A stretch of DNA of 64,000 bases from an uncultured Alistipes sp. (GCA_944321765.1 CALUMQ010000019.1:56107-120106); one strand, 5' to 3'. Shown: positions 33,411-43,018, counted from the stretch's first letter. Notes: a model not told the origin generated them from the letters alone. Numbers and translations: made by a program.

Positions 33411-33444
33411 AAGCCCCCGCCTCGGCGGGGACTTGGGGGGCTGA
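33411..33444. repeat. REP-like palindromic element 1
   Basis: CCCCGCC (33415-33421) / GGCGGGG (33424-33430) is followed by ACTTGGGGGGCT. It shares the layout C5-palindrome-G5-ANTTNGGG with element 2. On the minus strand the hairpin is followed by CTTATTTTC and may also act as a terminator for der. Confidence 0.55.
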
Positions 33445-33530
33445 CTTGTAAACGCGGCCCGTGGTCGCGGGGCTTCGGCGACCGTATTCGGACGACATTC
33501 GAAAATACGCACTTGCATCCCGAAATGCAC

Positions 33531-33570
33531 AAAAAGTCCCCCTTATCAAAGGGGGATTTAGGGAGATTGT
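33531..33570. repeat. REP-like palindromic element 2, likely der terminator
   Basis: AAAAAGTCCCCCTTATCAA followed by AGGGGGATTTAGGGAG forms a hairpin, CCCCCTT (33538-33544) / AAGGGGG (33549-33555). On the minus strand it is followed by A-CTTTTT and would terminate der. The CCCCCTT...AAGGGGGATTTAGGG pattern is of the type found as dispersed intergenic repeats. I cannot count copies in the genome. Confidence 0.6.
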
Positions 33571-33576
33571 CTGTAC

Positions 33577-33655
33577 CGGATTTTTCGGGTATGCTGCCTA
33601 ACCGGGGAGCAAAACGTTTCTATTTCTGCCTGAAGTAGATTTGCATCGGAACACC
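33577..33655. repeat. Second copy of the 79-base direct repeat (der 3' end)
   Basis: This is the functional copy. It includes the last codons and stop of der plus about 43 bases downstream. It is 259 bases from the diverged copy at 33318-33396, in direct orientation. Confidence 0.75.
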
Positions 33656-34924
33656 CGAAAAATCCCAGTGGGCGCGGATGTTGTTCTCCAGGAAGCGTCG
33701 ATAGGGCTCCTTGATGTACTGCGGCAGGTTGACAAAGAAGGCAAACTGCGGCGTGGGCGTCGGGAGCTGCGTCACATATTTGATCTTGATGTACTTGCCC
33801 TTGGTGGCGGGAGGCGGATAGTTCTCGATCAATGGCAACAGGAATTCGTTGAGCTCCGACGTGGCGATGCGACGCTTGCGCGAGTGGTAGACGCGTATGG
33901 CCGTCTGCAGGACGTCGAAGATGCGCTGCTTGTTCAGCACCGAGGTGAAGATGATCGGAATGTCGTTGAACGGCGCGAGCTTTTTCTTGAGAAATTCCGT
34001 CCACTCCTTCATCGTGTTGCTCTCCTTCTCGATCAGATCCCACTTGTTGACCACGATGACACACCCCTTGCGGTTGCGGACGATGAGGTTGTGGATGTTC
34101 AGGTCCTGCGATTCGAGTCCCTGTCGGGCGTCAAGCATCAGAATGCAGACGTCGGAGTTCTCGATGGCGCGGATCGACCGCATCACGGAGTAGAACTCGA
34201 GGTCTTCCATCGTCTTGCCCTTCTTGCGCATGCCGGCGGTATCGATCAGGTAGAAGTCCATTCCGAACTTGTTGTACCGCGTATGAATGGAGTCGCGCGT
34301 GGTTCCGGCGATCGAGGTCACGATGTTGCGCTCTTCCCCCAACAAGGCATTGGTGAGCGAGGACTTTCCGACGTTCGGGCGCCCGACGATGGTGATGCGC
34401 GGGAGCTCTTCGTCCTCGTCCGAGGAGGGATCGGCGGGGAGCGCCGCAAGAATGGCGTCCATCAGATCGCCCGTGCCGCTTCCCGACATGGAACTGATGC
34501 AGTAGGGGTCTCCCAGACCGAGGGCGTAGAATTCGTGGGAGGCGTAGATCTGGTCGTTGTTGTCGACCTTGTTGCATACGAGGATGACCTTCTTCGAGGT
34601 GCGTCGCAGGATATCGGCCATGAGCATGTCGAGGTCCGTGATTCCGGTCGACACCTCTACCAGAAAGAGAATCACGTCGGCTTCGTCGATGGCGAGCATG
34701 ACCTGGCGGCGGATCTCCTCTTCGAAGATATCCTCCGAGTTGACGGTGTATCCGCCGGTATCGATGATCGAGAATTCGCGGCCATTCCAGTCCGTTTTGC
34801 CGTAATGGCGGTCGCGGGTAGTGCCGGCCGTTGCGTCGACGATCGCTTTGCGCTCTCCGACGAGGCGGTTGAAGAGGGTTGATTTTCCGACGTTCGGACG
34901 TCCGACGATAGCTACGAGGCTCAT
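33620..34924 (-). CDS. der: Ribosome-assembly GTPase Der (EngA)
   Basis: A 434-residue protein with two tandem GTPase domains and a C-terminal KH-like domain. The first G domain starts [20 protein letters not shown] (P-loop), with DTGGYT and NKVD. The second starts [20 protein letters not shown], with DTAGMR and NKWD. The KH-like end runs to MQIYFRQK. It assists 50S subunit maturation. Its 3' end is duplicated downstream. A -7 element TATCTTTG (34953-34946, minus) precedes it, with TTTC 19 bases upstream. Confidence 0.96.
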   Translation of the reverse strand: MSLVAIVGRPNVGKSTLFNRLVGERKAIVDATAGTTRDRHYGKTDWNGREFSIIDTGGYTVNSEDIFEEEIRRQVMLAIDEADVILFLVEVSTGITDLDMLMADILRRTSKKVILVCNKVDNNDQIYASHEFYALGLGDPYCISSMSGSGTGDLMDAILAALPADPSSDEDEELPRITIVGRPNVGKSSLTNALLGEERNIVTSIAGTTRDSIHTRYNKFGMDFYLIDTAGMRKKGKTMEDLEFYSVMRSIRAIENSDVCILMLDARQGLESQDLNIHNLIVRNRKGCVIVVNKWDLIEKESNTMKEWTEFLKKKLAPFNDIPIIFTSVLNKQRIFDVLQTAIRVYHSRKRRIATSELNEFLLPLIENYPPPATKGKYIKIKYVTQLPTPTPQFAFFVNLPQYIKEPYRRFLENNIRAHWDFSGVPMQIYFRQK

Positions 34925-34945
34925 GGATCAAATGTTTTGTGGTGG

Positions 34946-34953
34946 CAAAGATA
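34946..34953 (-). promoter_or_regulatory. der promoter -7 element
   Basis: The minus strand has TATCTTTG, exact, 21 bases before the ATG, with TTTC at 34976-34973 and a 19-base spacer. The intergenic part 34954-35138 otherwise holds nothing I can recognise. Confidence 0.65.
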
Positions 34954-35138
34954 CAATTTTGGATCCGAATTTGAAAATGGCGATTATTTTTGCCTTTCGG
35001 AAGCTCTCTTGCACCCCTCCCTGCACGACGGGTCTCTTCTGGCCGGACGGGCTCTTGCTGCAAGGTAGGTACCCGCTGCATGACAACCCCCCCTCCTGTT
35101 TCGAATCTCCGAACGATCCGACCGCTTCACACCGGGAC

Positions 35139-37241
35139 TCAAATGTACCGGCTTTCGGTGTCTCCGGCCTGCACGGGGTAGAGCAGCACGGAGCTGTACG
35201 CCGCGAAGTTGTGCTCCAGATAGGAGGGGATGCGTCCCATGGCCGGGTGGTAGGAGACTCTTTCGCGGCGGCTCATGACGAACCACAGACAGTCGTCGTC
35301 GCGCAGGTCGTGTTCGAGCGACGGGAGATCATCCCACGGGGCGAATGGCACGAAATCGATGTTCGCGGGGCGTTTGCGGCCGCGGGGACGCATGTATTTG
35401 AGCGTTTCGTCGGGGGCGTAGACGATGACCCGAGCTCCGGAGTTCATAGAGAGGTTGAGGATGCGGCGCATCCAGAGTTTGAATCCCGCCTCCTGCTCGG
35501 CCTTTCCGGGAACGATGATCAGGTGCCGTTTGATGGTTGAAATCGGCTGTACGGTGCGGTACAGGAAGGTGGTGAGGTTGCTCTGCGTGACAACCTCGGC
35601 GGCCATCCTGCCGATTCCCGGAGAGGGAGGCCCGGGGATGCCGGGAATGCCCGGCAACATCGGGACGACCGGAGCGGTGAGATGCATGCCCATGACGATG
35701 TCGGTGATGTTACGCTCACGGGCCACGCTGACGATGGCGTTGGTGATGTTCACGTCATAGCGCAGCAACTCCTGGAGGTATATGTCGGCCGCTGCGGCGG
35801 CCGTAGCCGCGGCGTCGAGGATCTTGTGGGCCCGTTTTTCGACATTCGGGTCATCTGCCTTGTTGTCTACGGCGTGCAGGGCATAGAGTCCGTTGTGCTC
35901 GCCCGCCCGCTTGAGCATTGCACTCAGGCCGATCAGTTCGTCGGCCGACTCTTCGTGGGCCACGGGGATCAGAATGTGGTCTTCGTCCTGCGATCGTTTC
36001 TCCTCCTTCTCCGGGGTGTCGTGCATGGCGATGTTGTGTGCTCCGCGTTGTGTGGCGAAGGTCGAGATGGTGCATGTTGCCAGGATCATGAGAATCGTGC
36101 CGTTGAGCACGCTCTCGTTGAGCAGCCGGATCGGTTCGCCGTCGGGCGTGTGTCCGAGGATGACGTTGTAGCCCACCATCACTGCGGCGAGCGTTGCGGC
36201 GACGTGCGCCGAGCTGAGTCCGAAGATCACCGTGCGCTGGTCGCGCGAGAGGCGGAATGACTTCTGCGTGAGCCATGCGGCGATAAACTTCGCGGCGGTG
36301 ATCAGCACGATCATCACGGCGGCGACCTCGAGACTTTCCCAGTTGCGGAAGAAGGCGCGGTAGTCGATGAGCATACCCACGCCGATGAGGAAGAAGGGGA
36401 TGAAGATGGCGTTTCCGACGAACTCGATGCGGTTCATCAGGGGCGACGTACGGGGGATCAGCCGATTGAGGGCCAGGCCGGCGAGGAAGGCGCCGATGAT
36501 GGGTTCCAGGCCTGCAAGCTGGGCGAGGAACGCTCCGAGGAAGACCATCACCAGGACGAAGATGTACTGCGAGACGTTGTCGCTGCACTGCTTGAAGAAC
36601 CAGTGGGCGATGATCGGGAAGAGGAAGACGATGATGGCGATGCAGAGTGCCACGGAGATTCCGAGCCGCCACCAGAAGGTATCGTCGACGTTTCCCGTAG
36701 CCATTCCGACGATGACCGTCAGCAGCAGCAGGGCGAGGGTGTCGGTGATGACGGTTCCGCCGACGGCAATCGTGACGGCCTTGTTGCGGGCTATTCCGAG
36801 TTTGCTGACGATGGGGTATGCGACCAGCGTCTGCGAGGCGAAGAGTCCCGCGAGCAGGATCGAGGAGTAGATCGAAAATCCCAGAACGTAGTACCCTGCG
36901 AGAATTCCCAGCACGAGGGGGACCGAGAAGGTGTAGAGTCCGAAGACGAGGCTTCGCCAACTGTTGTGTCGGAAGTCCGACATGTCCATTTCGAGTCCCG
37001 AGAGGAACATGATGTAGAGCAGACCTGCGGTTCCGGAGAGGATGATGCTGCTGTCGCGCAGAACGAGGTTGAGTCCGTGGGGGCCGATCACCGCGCCGGC
37101 GATGATGAGCCCCAGCAGATAGGGGATCTTGAGCCGGTTAAGCAGCAGGGGAGCCGCGAGGATGATGATGAGAATCAGGAGAAACTTCAGAATCGGATCC
37201 TCGAGGGGCAGTGTCAGGTCGATATGGGCGGAGAGCAGCAT
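35139..37241 (-). CDS. CPA2-family cation:proton antiporter with C-terminal universal-stress-like domains
   Basis: A 700-residue protein. Residues 1 to about 410 form 12 or so membrane helices of the Na+/H+ (CPA2/Kef-like) exchanger family, with IPYLLGLIIAGAVIGPHG, GLFASQTLVAYPIV and the segment PIIGAFLAGLALNRL. The C-terminal 290 residues are cytoplasmic, start near DEDHILIPVAHEESADELIG and contain two Usp-like alpha/beta halves. A proline/glycine-rich loop (MLPGIPGIPGPPSPGIG) interrupts the first. I use the ATG at 37241, because the promoter -7 element (37267-37260) overlaps the other candidate at 37262. It probably exports Na+ or K+ in exchange for protons. Confidence 0.88.
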   Translation of the reverse strand: MLLSAHIDLTLPLEDPILKFLLILIIILAAPLLLNRLKIPYLLGLIIAGAVIGPHGLNLVLRDSSIILSGTAGLLYIMFLSGLEMDMSDFRHNSWRSLVFGLYTFSVPLVLGILAGYYVLGFSIYSSILLAGLFASQTLVAYPIVSKLGIARNKAVTIAVGGTVITDTLALLLLTVIVGMATGNVDDTFWWRLGISVALCIAIIVFLFPIIAHWFFKQCSDNVSQYIFVLVMVFLGAFLAQLAGLEPIIGAFLAGLALNRLIPRTSPLMNRIEFVGNAIFIPFFLIGVGMLIDYRAFFRNWESLEVAAVMIVLITAAKFIAAWLTQKSFRLSRDQRTVIFGLSSAHVAATLAAVMVGYNVILGHTPDGEPIRLLNESVLNGTILMILATCTISTFATQRGAHNIAMHDTPEKEEKRSQDEDHILIPVAHEESADELIGLSAMLKRAGEHNGLYALHAVDNKADDPNVEKRAHKILDAAATAAAAADIYLQELLRYDVNITNAIVSVARERNITDIVMGMHLTAPVVPMLPGIPGIPGPPSPGIGRMAAEVVTQSNLTTFLYRTVQPISTIKRHLIIVPGKAEQEAGFKLWMRRILNLSMNSGARVIVYAPDETLKYMRPRGRKRPANIDFVPFAPWDDLPSLEHDLRDDDCLWFVMSRRERVSYHPAMGRIPSYLEHNFAAYSSVLLYPVQAGDTESRYI

Positions 37242-37259
37242 CGTGATTCGGTCTTTATA

Positions 37260-37267
37260 CAAATATA
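37260..37267 (-). promoter_or_regulatory. Antiporter promoter -7 element
   Basis: The minus strand has TATATTTG, exact, with CTTG at 37291-37288 and a 20-base spacer. Together with 37550-37557 on the plus strand, it drives divergent transcription. Between them (37292-37549) I see no gene or clear structure. Confidence 0.6.
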
Positions 37268-37549
37268 CGCAAATTTGGCGTCAAAAACAAGCTGTCGACG
37301 GGATTTTCCTCTTTTCTCCGGGGCTGGAAAGGCATTCTTCTGTACAGTAAAGCTTTACGAAACGCTGTGCCACGTTGCGGACGATCCGCCGCCCCGGAAC
37401 AGGCATCCGCATTACCGGCAAATGTGCTTGAATCTTCCGCGCTCCGGGAGGACTGACAGCCAGTGCATAATCCGCTTTCCGCCGTGAAAGCATCCCTTCG
37501 CGATCCGAAATATCGGGGAGGTGGTGTTCGATATTTGCGAAAAAAAACG

Positions 37550-37557
37550 TAACTTTG
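37550..37557 (+). promoter_or_regulatory. Promoter -7 element of the sugar MFS operon
   Basis: TAACTTTG, exact -7 match, 30 bases before the ATG at 37587. TTCG lies 19 bases upstream. Confidence 0.55.
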
Positions 37558-37586
37558 AAAAATTTGTTACGAAACGTTTTTTGCGG

Positions 37587-38750
37587 ATGAACGTCACTCG
37601 AGTGGATAAGAGACTGCTGGGTCCCGTATTGGCGGGATTCTTCATCATGGGGTTCAGCGATATCGTGGCTCCGATCACGCATTACATTGCCGCCGACCTG
37701 CCCGAAGCTCCGGCGGGCGCCGTGAGTTTTCTACCCACGATGGTTTTTCTGTGGTTCCTGCTGCTCTCGACCCCTGTGGCGCTGCTGATGAACCGCTGGG
37801 GCCGCAAACGCATGACGCTTCTGGGCTATGCCTTCACCATTGCGGGGCTGCTGGTTCCCTACGCTGCCGGCCGCTCGTGCCCGCTGGAGTGGTACTTCGT
37901 GGGTTTCGGACTGCTGGGCATCGGGGCCACGGTGGTCCAGGTGGCCGTCAATCCGCTGCTGGCGACAATCGTTCCTGCCGAACGCATGAGCGGGTATTTC
38001 ACCCGCGGACAGGTGGCGCGCAACACGTCGTTGCTGCTCATGGCTCCGCTTGTGACGCTGTTCGTGGCCTGGACGGGTTCGTGGCGCCTGATGCTGCCGG
38101 TCTATGGCGTGCTGACACTTCTCTGCGGCGTGTGGCTGCAGCTGACGCCGGTGCCCGAACGGGGTCAGACGGTCCGTACGACCAGTCCCGCTGCGACCTT
38201 CCGCCTGCTTGCCGACCGCACGGTGCTGCTTGCGACGCTCGGCGTGGCCGCCTCGATCGCCACCGACGTCGGCGTGGGATACCTCTCCGTGCGGCTGATC
38301 GACGCCCCCTCGTCGATCCTCACCACAACGGGCTTCTATGCCTGCCGGATCGTCGGGACGCTGGTCGGCGTGGCGATGCTCATGCGCGTACCCGACCTGA
38401 AGTACCTCCGCTGGAACATGGCTGTAGCCTTCGTGCTGACGGTGCTGCTGCTCCTCATCCGCAACGAGGCGGCCATCTATGCCGCTTTCGGCATGTTCGG
38501 CTTCACCATGGCCTGCGCCTTCTCGGTCTTCTACGCCGCGGCAACCAAGGCGGCACCCGGACGGGCCAACGACGTTGCAGGCCTGGCCGTGATGTCCATC
38601 GCCGCGGGGGCGGTCTCCGCTCCGGCATGCCATGCGCTGATCGGCATCTCGGGTAATCCGCATCTTGGCATGCTCTTCGTGCTGTGCTGCGTAACCTACA
38701 TGCTCTGGGCGACGCGGGCGCTCGAATCCCGCAAGAGCGATGCACGATAA
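37587..38750 (+). CDS. Major facilitator superfamily sugar transporter, FucP-like
   Basis: A 387-residue, 12-helix inner-membrane transporter. LAGFFIMGFSDIVAPITHYI in helix 1, the MFS loop LLMNRWGRKRMTLLGY, and the layout FVGFGLLGIGATVVQVAVNPLL recall the fucose/glucose/galactose permease (FucP) group of Bacteroidetes. I use ATG 37587, which follows the promoter; the frame is open from 37521. The substrate is not determined. It starts a run of same-strand genes to 42877. Confidence 0.8.
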   Translation: MNVTRVDKRLLGPVLAGFFIMGFSDIVAPITHYIAADLPEAPAGAVSFLPTMVFLWFLLLSTPVALLMNRWGRKRMTLLGYAFTIAGLLVPYAAGRSCPLEWYFVGFGLLGIGATVVQVAVNPLLATIVPAERMSGYFTRGQVARNTSLLLMAPLVTLFVAWTGSWRLMLPVYGVLTLLCGVWLQLTPVPERGQTVRTTSPAATFRLLADRTVLLATLGVAASIATDVGVGYLSVRLIDAPSSILTTTGFYACRIVGTLVGVAMLMRVPDLKYLRWNMAVAFVLTVLLLLIRNEAAIYAAFGMFGFTMACAFSVFYAAATKAAPGRANDVAGLAVMSIAAGAVSAPACHALIGISGNPHLGMLFVLCCVTYMLWATRALESRKSDAR

Positions 38751-38818
38751 CCGGCTTACGCACGACCTGAAATGCAATATTTTTGAAGAATGGACAGTTT
38801 GATATAAGTAATACCCGT

Positions 38819-39415
38819 ATGTTGAGAAAAATCGTATTGACCCTGTTTCTTGCGGCTGTTGCATGGAGCGCCGCCGCACAACGCCCCCGCACACGTGTGG
38901 AGTGGGGTGTGATCGGAGGTATCAATGTCCCCGATTATACGACCAGCATGTCGAAGGCCGACGTGAAGGACAAGATGGGCTGGCAGGTCGGCATCGTCAC
39001 GGCGCTCAATCTGGGAGCGATAGCCGTGGAGCCGCAGCTGCTGTATGTCCGCCAGGGGCTGCGGATCCGTCCCGAAGGGCTTCCGGAGGTGAACGTCAAG
39101 TCGAAGTCGATCGACGTTCCGGTGCTGGTGTCGCTGCGTCTGCTGAGTCCCTTCCGCATCTATGCCGGTCCGGTGTTCACGGTGATGAACGACTGCAAGC
39201 AGAAATCGGGCGGTGATCTGCTCGATTTCGGACGGGTCCGTCCGACACTCTCCTATACGGTCGGTGCGGGTGTGGTGGTGCTGCGGCACCTGCTCATCGA
39301 CCTTCGTTACAACGGCCAGTTCCGCGGCAAGCATGACGTGCTGCTGAACGACGACGTAACGCTTCCCGAGATTCGTTCCTACAACGTTGCCCTGAGCGTC
39401 GGCTACCTGTTTTAA
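38819..39415 (+). CDS. Outer-membrane beta-barrel protein (PorT-like, 8 strands)
   Basis: A 198-residue protein with a signal peptide (MLRKIVLTLFLAAVAWSAAAQ). The mature part is made of alternating amphipathic strands beginning EWGVIGGINVPDY and ending YNVALSVGYLF, with a C-terminal Phe as barrel proteins have. This is the outer-membrane-protein beta-barrel family common in Bacteroidetes. Its role is unknown. It lies 12 bases before phoH. Confidence 0.82.
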   Translation: MLRKIVLTLFLAAVAWSAAAQRPRTRVEWGVIGGINVPDYTTSMSKADVKDKMGWQVGIVTALNLGAIAVEPQLLYVRQGLRIRPEGLPEVNVKSKSIDVPVLVSLRLLSPFRIYAGPVFTVMNDCKQKSGGDLLDFGRVRPTLSYTVGAGVVVLRHLLIDLRYNGQFRGKHDVLLNDDVTLPEIRSYNVALSVGYLF

Positions 39416-39427
39416 AATCACTATGAG

Positions 39428-40420
39428 ATGACAGACGCAGTCGGCAGAGAGATATTGATCGAGGGGGCCGATCCCCGTGAATTGTACGGACCTCAGAACG
39501 CATACCTCGAGCAGATCAAGACGTTGCATCCGACGTTGAAGATCGTGGCCCGGGGACAGACGCTCAAGGTGCTGGGCCCGGAGCGGGAGACGCAGCGCTT
39601 CGCCCGCCACATGGACGCACTGGTGGCCTACTACCTCAAGTACGGACACATCTCGTCGCAGGTTATCGACCAGTGTTTTTCGGGAGGGGCGCTGACCGAC
39701 GATTCGCCGGTCGACAAGGACGTGATCGTCTATGGCAACAGCGGCAACATCGTTCGTGCGCGTACGGTGAACCAGCAGCGTCTGGTGAAGCTCTACGACC
39801 ATAACGACCTGCTCTTTGCCGTGGGGCCCGCGGGCTCGGGGAAGACCTATACGGCCATCGCGCTGGCGGTCCGTGCGCTGAAGGAGCGCCAGGTGCGGCG
39901 CATCATCCTCACGCGTCCGGCGGTGGAGGCGGGGGAGAAGCTGGGCTTCCTGCCGGGGGACATGAAGGAGAAGCTGGATCCCTACCTGCAGCCGCTCTAC
40001 GACGCGCTGAACGACATGATTCCGCCGCTGAAACTGCAGAAATTCCTCGAGGAGGGGACGGTCCAGATCGCGCCGCTGGCCTACATGCGCGGGCGAACGC
40101 TCGACAACGCCTTCGTGATCCTCGATGAGGCGCAGAACACCACGCTGTCGCAGATCAAGATGTTCCTTACGCGCATGGGGCGCAACGCGAAGTTCATCGT
40201 CACGGGCGACGTGACGCAGATCGATCTTCCGCGGCGCAGCGACAGCGGCCTGGTGCGCACGATGGAGATTCTCCGCCGGATCGAGGGGATCGGCATCGTG
40301 GAGTTCGACCGGCGTGACATTGTCCGGCACCCGCTGGTAAAATACATCGTCGATGCCTTCGACCGTCAGACGGCCGGGGGAGCGGACGAATCCGAAGAGA
40401 ACCAAACCAAAAAAGAATAG
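39428..40420 (+). CDS. PhoH-family ATPase
   Basis: A 330-residue protein. The N-terminal KH-like region (residues 1-110) is followed by a P-loop ATPase with Walker A FAVGPAGSGKTYTAIALAV (Lys139), RIILTRPAVEAGEKLGFLPG, and Walker B VILDEAQNTT, then FIVTGDVTQIDLP. The family is thought to act in RNA metabolism (often beside YbeY). Here pepD follows 3 bases after its stop, and no ybeY is adjacent. Confidence 0.93.
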   Translation: MTDAVGREILIEGADPRELYGPQNAYLEQIKTLHPTLKIVARGQTLKVLGPERETQRFARHMDALVAYYLKYGHISSQVIDQCFSGGALTDDSPVDKDVIVYGNSGNIVRARTVNQQRLVKLYDHNDLLFAVGPAGSGKTYTAIALAVRALKERQVRRIILTRPAVEAGEKLGFLPGDMKEKLDPYLQPLYDALNDMIPPLKLQKFLEEGTVQIAPLAYMRGRTLDNAFVILDEAQNTTLSQIKMFLTRMGRNAKFIVTGDVTQIDLPRRSDSGLVRTMEILRRIEGIGIVEFDRRDIVRHPLVKYIVDAFDRQTAGGADESEENQTKKE

Positions 40421-40423
40421 CAC

Positions 40424-41881
40424 ATGAATCGCAATTTAACGGCTCTGAAACCGGAGCTTGTCTGGAAACATTTCGCCGAGATTGTGCGCATCCCGCGCCC
40501 CTCGTCGCACGAGGAGCGCATCCGGCGCTACATTCTCGATTTTGCTGCAGCACAGGGGCTCGACGCCCGGGAGGATGCTGCGCACAACGTTTACGTCCGC
40601 AAACCTGCGACGCCCGGAATGGAGAACCGCAAGGGGGTGATCCTCCAGGCACACCTCGACATGGTTCCGCAGAAGAACAACGACAAGATCTTCGATTTCG
40701 AGAAGGATCCGATCGACGCCTACATCGACGGCGAGTGGGTGACGGCCGACGGTACGACGCTTGGTGCCGACAACGGTATCGGCGTGGCCTCGATTCTTGC
40801 GGTGCTTGAGGACCGCACGCTGTGCCACGGGCCGCTCGAAGCGTTGTTCACGGCCACCGAGGAGACCGGAATGGACGGAGCCTTCGGACTGGAGGAGGGG
40901 ATGCTGCAGGGGGATATTCTGCTGAACCTCGACTCCGAGCAGGAGGGCGAACTCTATGTGGGCTGCGCCGGAGGTCTCGATGCCAACATCACCTTTACCT
41001 ACGAGGAGACGCCCACTCCGGCATCGGGCTACACCGCGGCACGGATCACGGTCAAGGGTCTTCGGGGCGGACACTCGGGCATCCAGATCATCTGCCAGCG
41101 CGCCAATGCCAACAAGGTGCTCTTCCGCCTGCTGAATGCCGCGCCGTGCGAACTGCTCCTGGCATCGGTCGACGGCGGCGGACTGCGCAATGCCATCCCG
41201 CGCGAGGCCGAGGCCATCGTACTGGTTCCCGCCTCGGAGTTTGCAACGCTCACCGAGGCGGTGAAGAACTACGAGAAGATCATCCAGACGGAGTTTGCCG
41301 GCATCGAGGAGGGTATCTCGATTCGTGTCGAGGCGTGTGACAAACCCGCGGGAATGCTTCCCCGCGAGACGGCGCAGGCTCTGATCCGTGCGGTGGTTGC
41401 CTGCCCCGACGGAGTGCAGCGCATGTCGACGGCCATGCCGGGGCTGGTCCAGACCTCGACGAACCTGGCCCGTGTGGTCTCCGACGGACATCATGTCCGT
41501 CTGCAGTGCCTGCTGCGCAGCTCGGTAGCCTCCGAGAAGCAGGCCCTTGGCGAGGCCATTGCCGCCGTCTTCGCCCTTGCGGGCGCCACGACCGAACTCA
41601 CGGGAGCCTACGACGGCTGGAATCCCGACATGTCGTCGCCGATTCTGGCAGCGATGACCGCCTCCTACGAGCGGCGCTTCGGCACGCGCCCGGCCATCAC
41701 GGCGATCCACGCGGGACTCGAGTGCGGCATCATCGGCAGCCACTACCCGGGTCTGGACATGATCTCGTTCGGTCCGACGATCAGCTATCCCCACTCGCCC
41801 GACGAGAAGGTGGAGATTGCATCGGTCGAGAAGTTCTACGACTTTCTGGTCGACACGCTGGCCAACGTACCTCAAAAGTAG
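40424..41881 (+). CDS. pepD: Beta-Ala-His dipeptidase / aminoacyl-histidine dipeptidase (M20C)
   Basis: A 485-residue dizinc peptidase. Metal-ligand motifs are LQAHLDMVPQKN, GTTLGADNGIGVA, TATEETGMDGAFGL, LNLDSEQEGE and, near the C-terminus, AIHAGLECGIIG. The lid domain includes GGHSGIQI. It hydrolyses Xaa-His and other dipeptides in the cytoplasm. It begins 3 bases after phoH and is followed by the lipid-kinase gene after 6 bases. Confidence 0.95.
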   Translation: MNRNLTALKPELVWKHFAEIVRIPRPSSHEERIRRYILDFAAAQGLDAREDAAHNVYVRKPATPGMENRKGVILQAHLDMVPQKNNDKIFDFEKDPIDAYIDGEWVTADGTTLGADNGIGVASILAVLEDRTLCHGPLEALFTATEETGMDGAFGLEEGMLQGDILLNLDSEQEGELYVGCAGGLDANITFTYEETPTPASGYTAARITVKGLRGGHSGIQIICQRANANKVLFRLLNAAPCELLLASVDGGGLRNAIPREAEAIVLVPASEFATLTEAVKNYEKIIQTEFAGIEEGISIRVEACDKPAGMLPRETAQALIRAVVACPDGVQRMSTAMPGLVQTSTNLARVVSDGHHVRLQCLLRSSVASEKQALGEAIAAVFALAGATTELTGAYDGWNPDMSSPILAAMTASYERRFGTRPAITAIHAGLECGIIGSHYPGLDMISFGPTISYPHSPDEKVEIASVEKFYDFLVDTLANVPQK

Positions 41882-41887
41882 CCCGTC

Positions 41888-42877
41888 GTGTCGGTCGATA
41901 CGGACAAATGGTTTGTGATCGTGAATCCCGTGGCCGGCGGCGGCCGCGGGCTCGATCACTTTCCACGGATCTCGAAACACCTGCGCGATGCGCACATTCT
42001 CTGCGAACCGGTTTTCACCGAGCATAAGTTCCATGCTACGGAGCTGACCGTCACGGCCGTTCGCGAAGGCTACCGGAAGATCATCGTCGTCGGTGGCGAC
42101 GGAACGTTGCACGAAGTGGTCAACGGACTGTTCATCCAGCAGACGGTGCCGCCTTCGGAGGTGCTGCTGGCGGTCATCGCCGTCGGTACGGGCAACGACT
42201 GGGTGCGGACGTTCGGCATCTCGGAGCGTTACCAGGATGCCGTGAAGGCCATTGGCGAGGGGTATTCGTTCCTTCAGGATGTCGGTGTGGTCTCCTACGA
42301 GGAGGCGCACTTCCGTCAGAGCCGCTACATGGCCAACGTTGCCGGCGCGGGGTTCGACGCCCATGTCGTGCGGAAGCTCTCGCATCTGAAGAAGAAGGGG
42401 CACAGAAGCCGTTGGCGCTATACGTTCTGCCTGGTGAAAAACTTCTTTCGCTACAAGTCCACGGGCGTCAAGGTGTGGGTCGACGACCGGCTGGTCTACA
42501 ACAACCTGCTGCTGTCGGCAGCCGTCGGCATCTGCAAGTTCAACGGCGGCGGTATCCAGCAGCTTCCCGAGGCTGTTGCCGACGACGACATGCTGGATCT
42601 TTCGCTGATCCGTCCGGTTCACTTCTGGCACCTGCTGTTCCGCTTCCACTACCTTTTCAACGGCGGTATCTACCGCATCCGTCACATTCTCAAGGAGCGA
42701 GGGCGCCACATTCGCATCGAATCCTCGCCCGAGGTCTCCGTGGAGATCGACGGAGAGCCGCTGGGCCATACGCCGTTGGACTTTACGATCCTGCACCGGG
42801 CTATCCGCATCGTTGTGGGGCGGGAGTTCTACGAACGATGCACGGCGAGCGGCGGTACGCCGCGGGCCAATACCTGA
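41888..42877 (+). CDS. Diacylglycerol kinase-family lipid kinase (YegS/BmrU-like)
   Basis: A 329-residue protein starting at GTG (41888); no suitable ATG exists upstream. The catalytic N-terminal lobe has VIVNPVAGGGRG, the nucleotide loop IIVVGGDGTLHEVVNG and VGTGNDWVRTFG. The C-terminal beta-sandwich ends with VEIDGEPLGHTPLDFTIL. Members phosphorylate diacylglycerol, sphingoid bases or related lipids. In Bacteroidetes a sphingolipid substrate is conceivable but not shown. It is the last gene before a strong terminator. Confidence 0.9.
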   Translation: MSVDTDKWFVIVNPVAGGGRGLDHFPRISKHLRDAHILCEPVFTEHKFHATELTVTAVREGYRKIIVVGGDGTLHEVVNGLFIQQTVPPSEVLLAVIAVGTGNDWVRTFGISERYQDAVKAIGEGYSFLQDVGVVSYEEAHFRQSRYMANVAGAGFDAHVVRKLSHLKKKGHRSRWRYTFCLVKNFFRYKSTGVKVWVDDRLVYNNLLLSAAVGICKFNGGGIQQLPEAVADDDMLDLSLIRPVHFWHLLFRFHYLFNGGIYRIRHILKERGRHIRIESSPEVSVEIDGEPLGHTPLDFTILHRAIRIVVGREFYERCTASGGTPRANT

Positions 42878-42950
42878 TTTACTTGAGAGCGACCGGATGC
42901 TGCCGTTCATCCGTGGTGCGGAGATCAACCTCCGCTTCACGCAACCCATA

Positions 42951-42988
42951 AAAAAGAGATCTGCCCCGACAGGGGCAGATCTCTTTTT
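42951..42988. terminator. Bidirectional terminator
   Basis: A perfect 17-base stem, AAAAAGAGATCTGCCCC (42951-42967) / GGGGCAGATCTCTTTTT (42972-42988), with a 4-base loop. It lies between the lipid kinase gene and the convergent lipoprotein gene. Confidence 0.92.
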
Positions 42989-43018
42989 CGTACGACGGAT
43001 GCGGACTCCGCCCGGAGG

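Noticed and set aside
33411-33570. Insertion sequence between the two der tails
   Set aside because: The segment is under 200 bases, has no coding capacity, and the flanking repeats are too long and diverged to be target-site duplications; described as REP-like elements.
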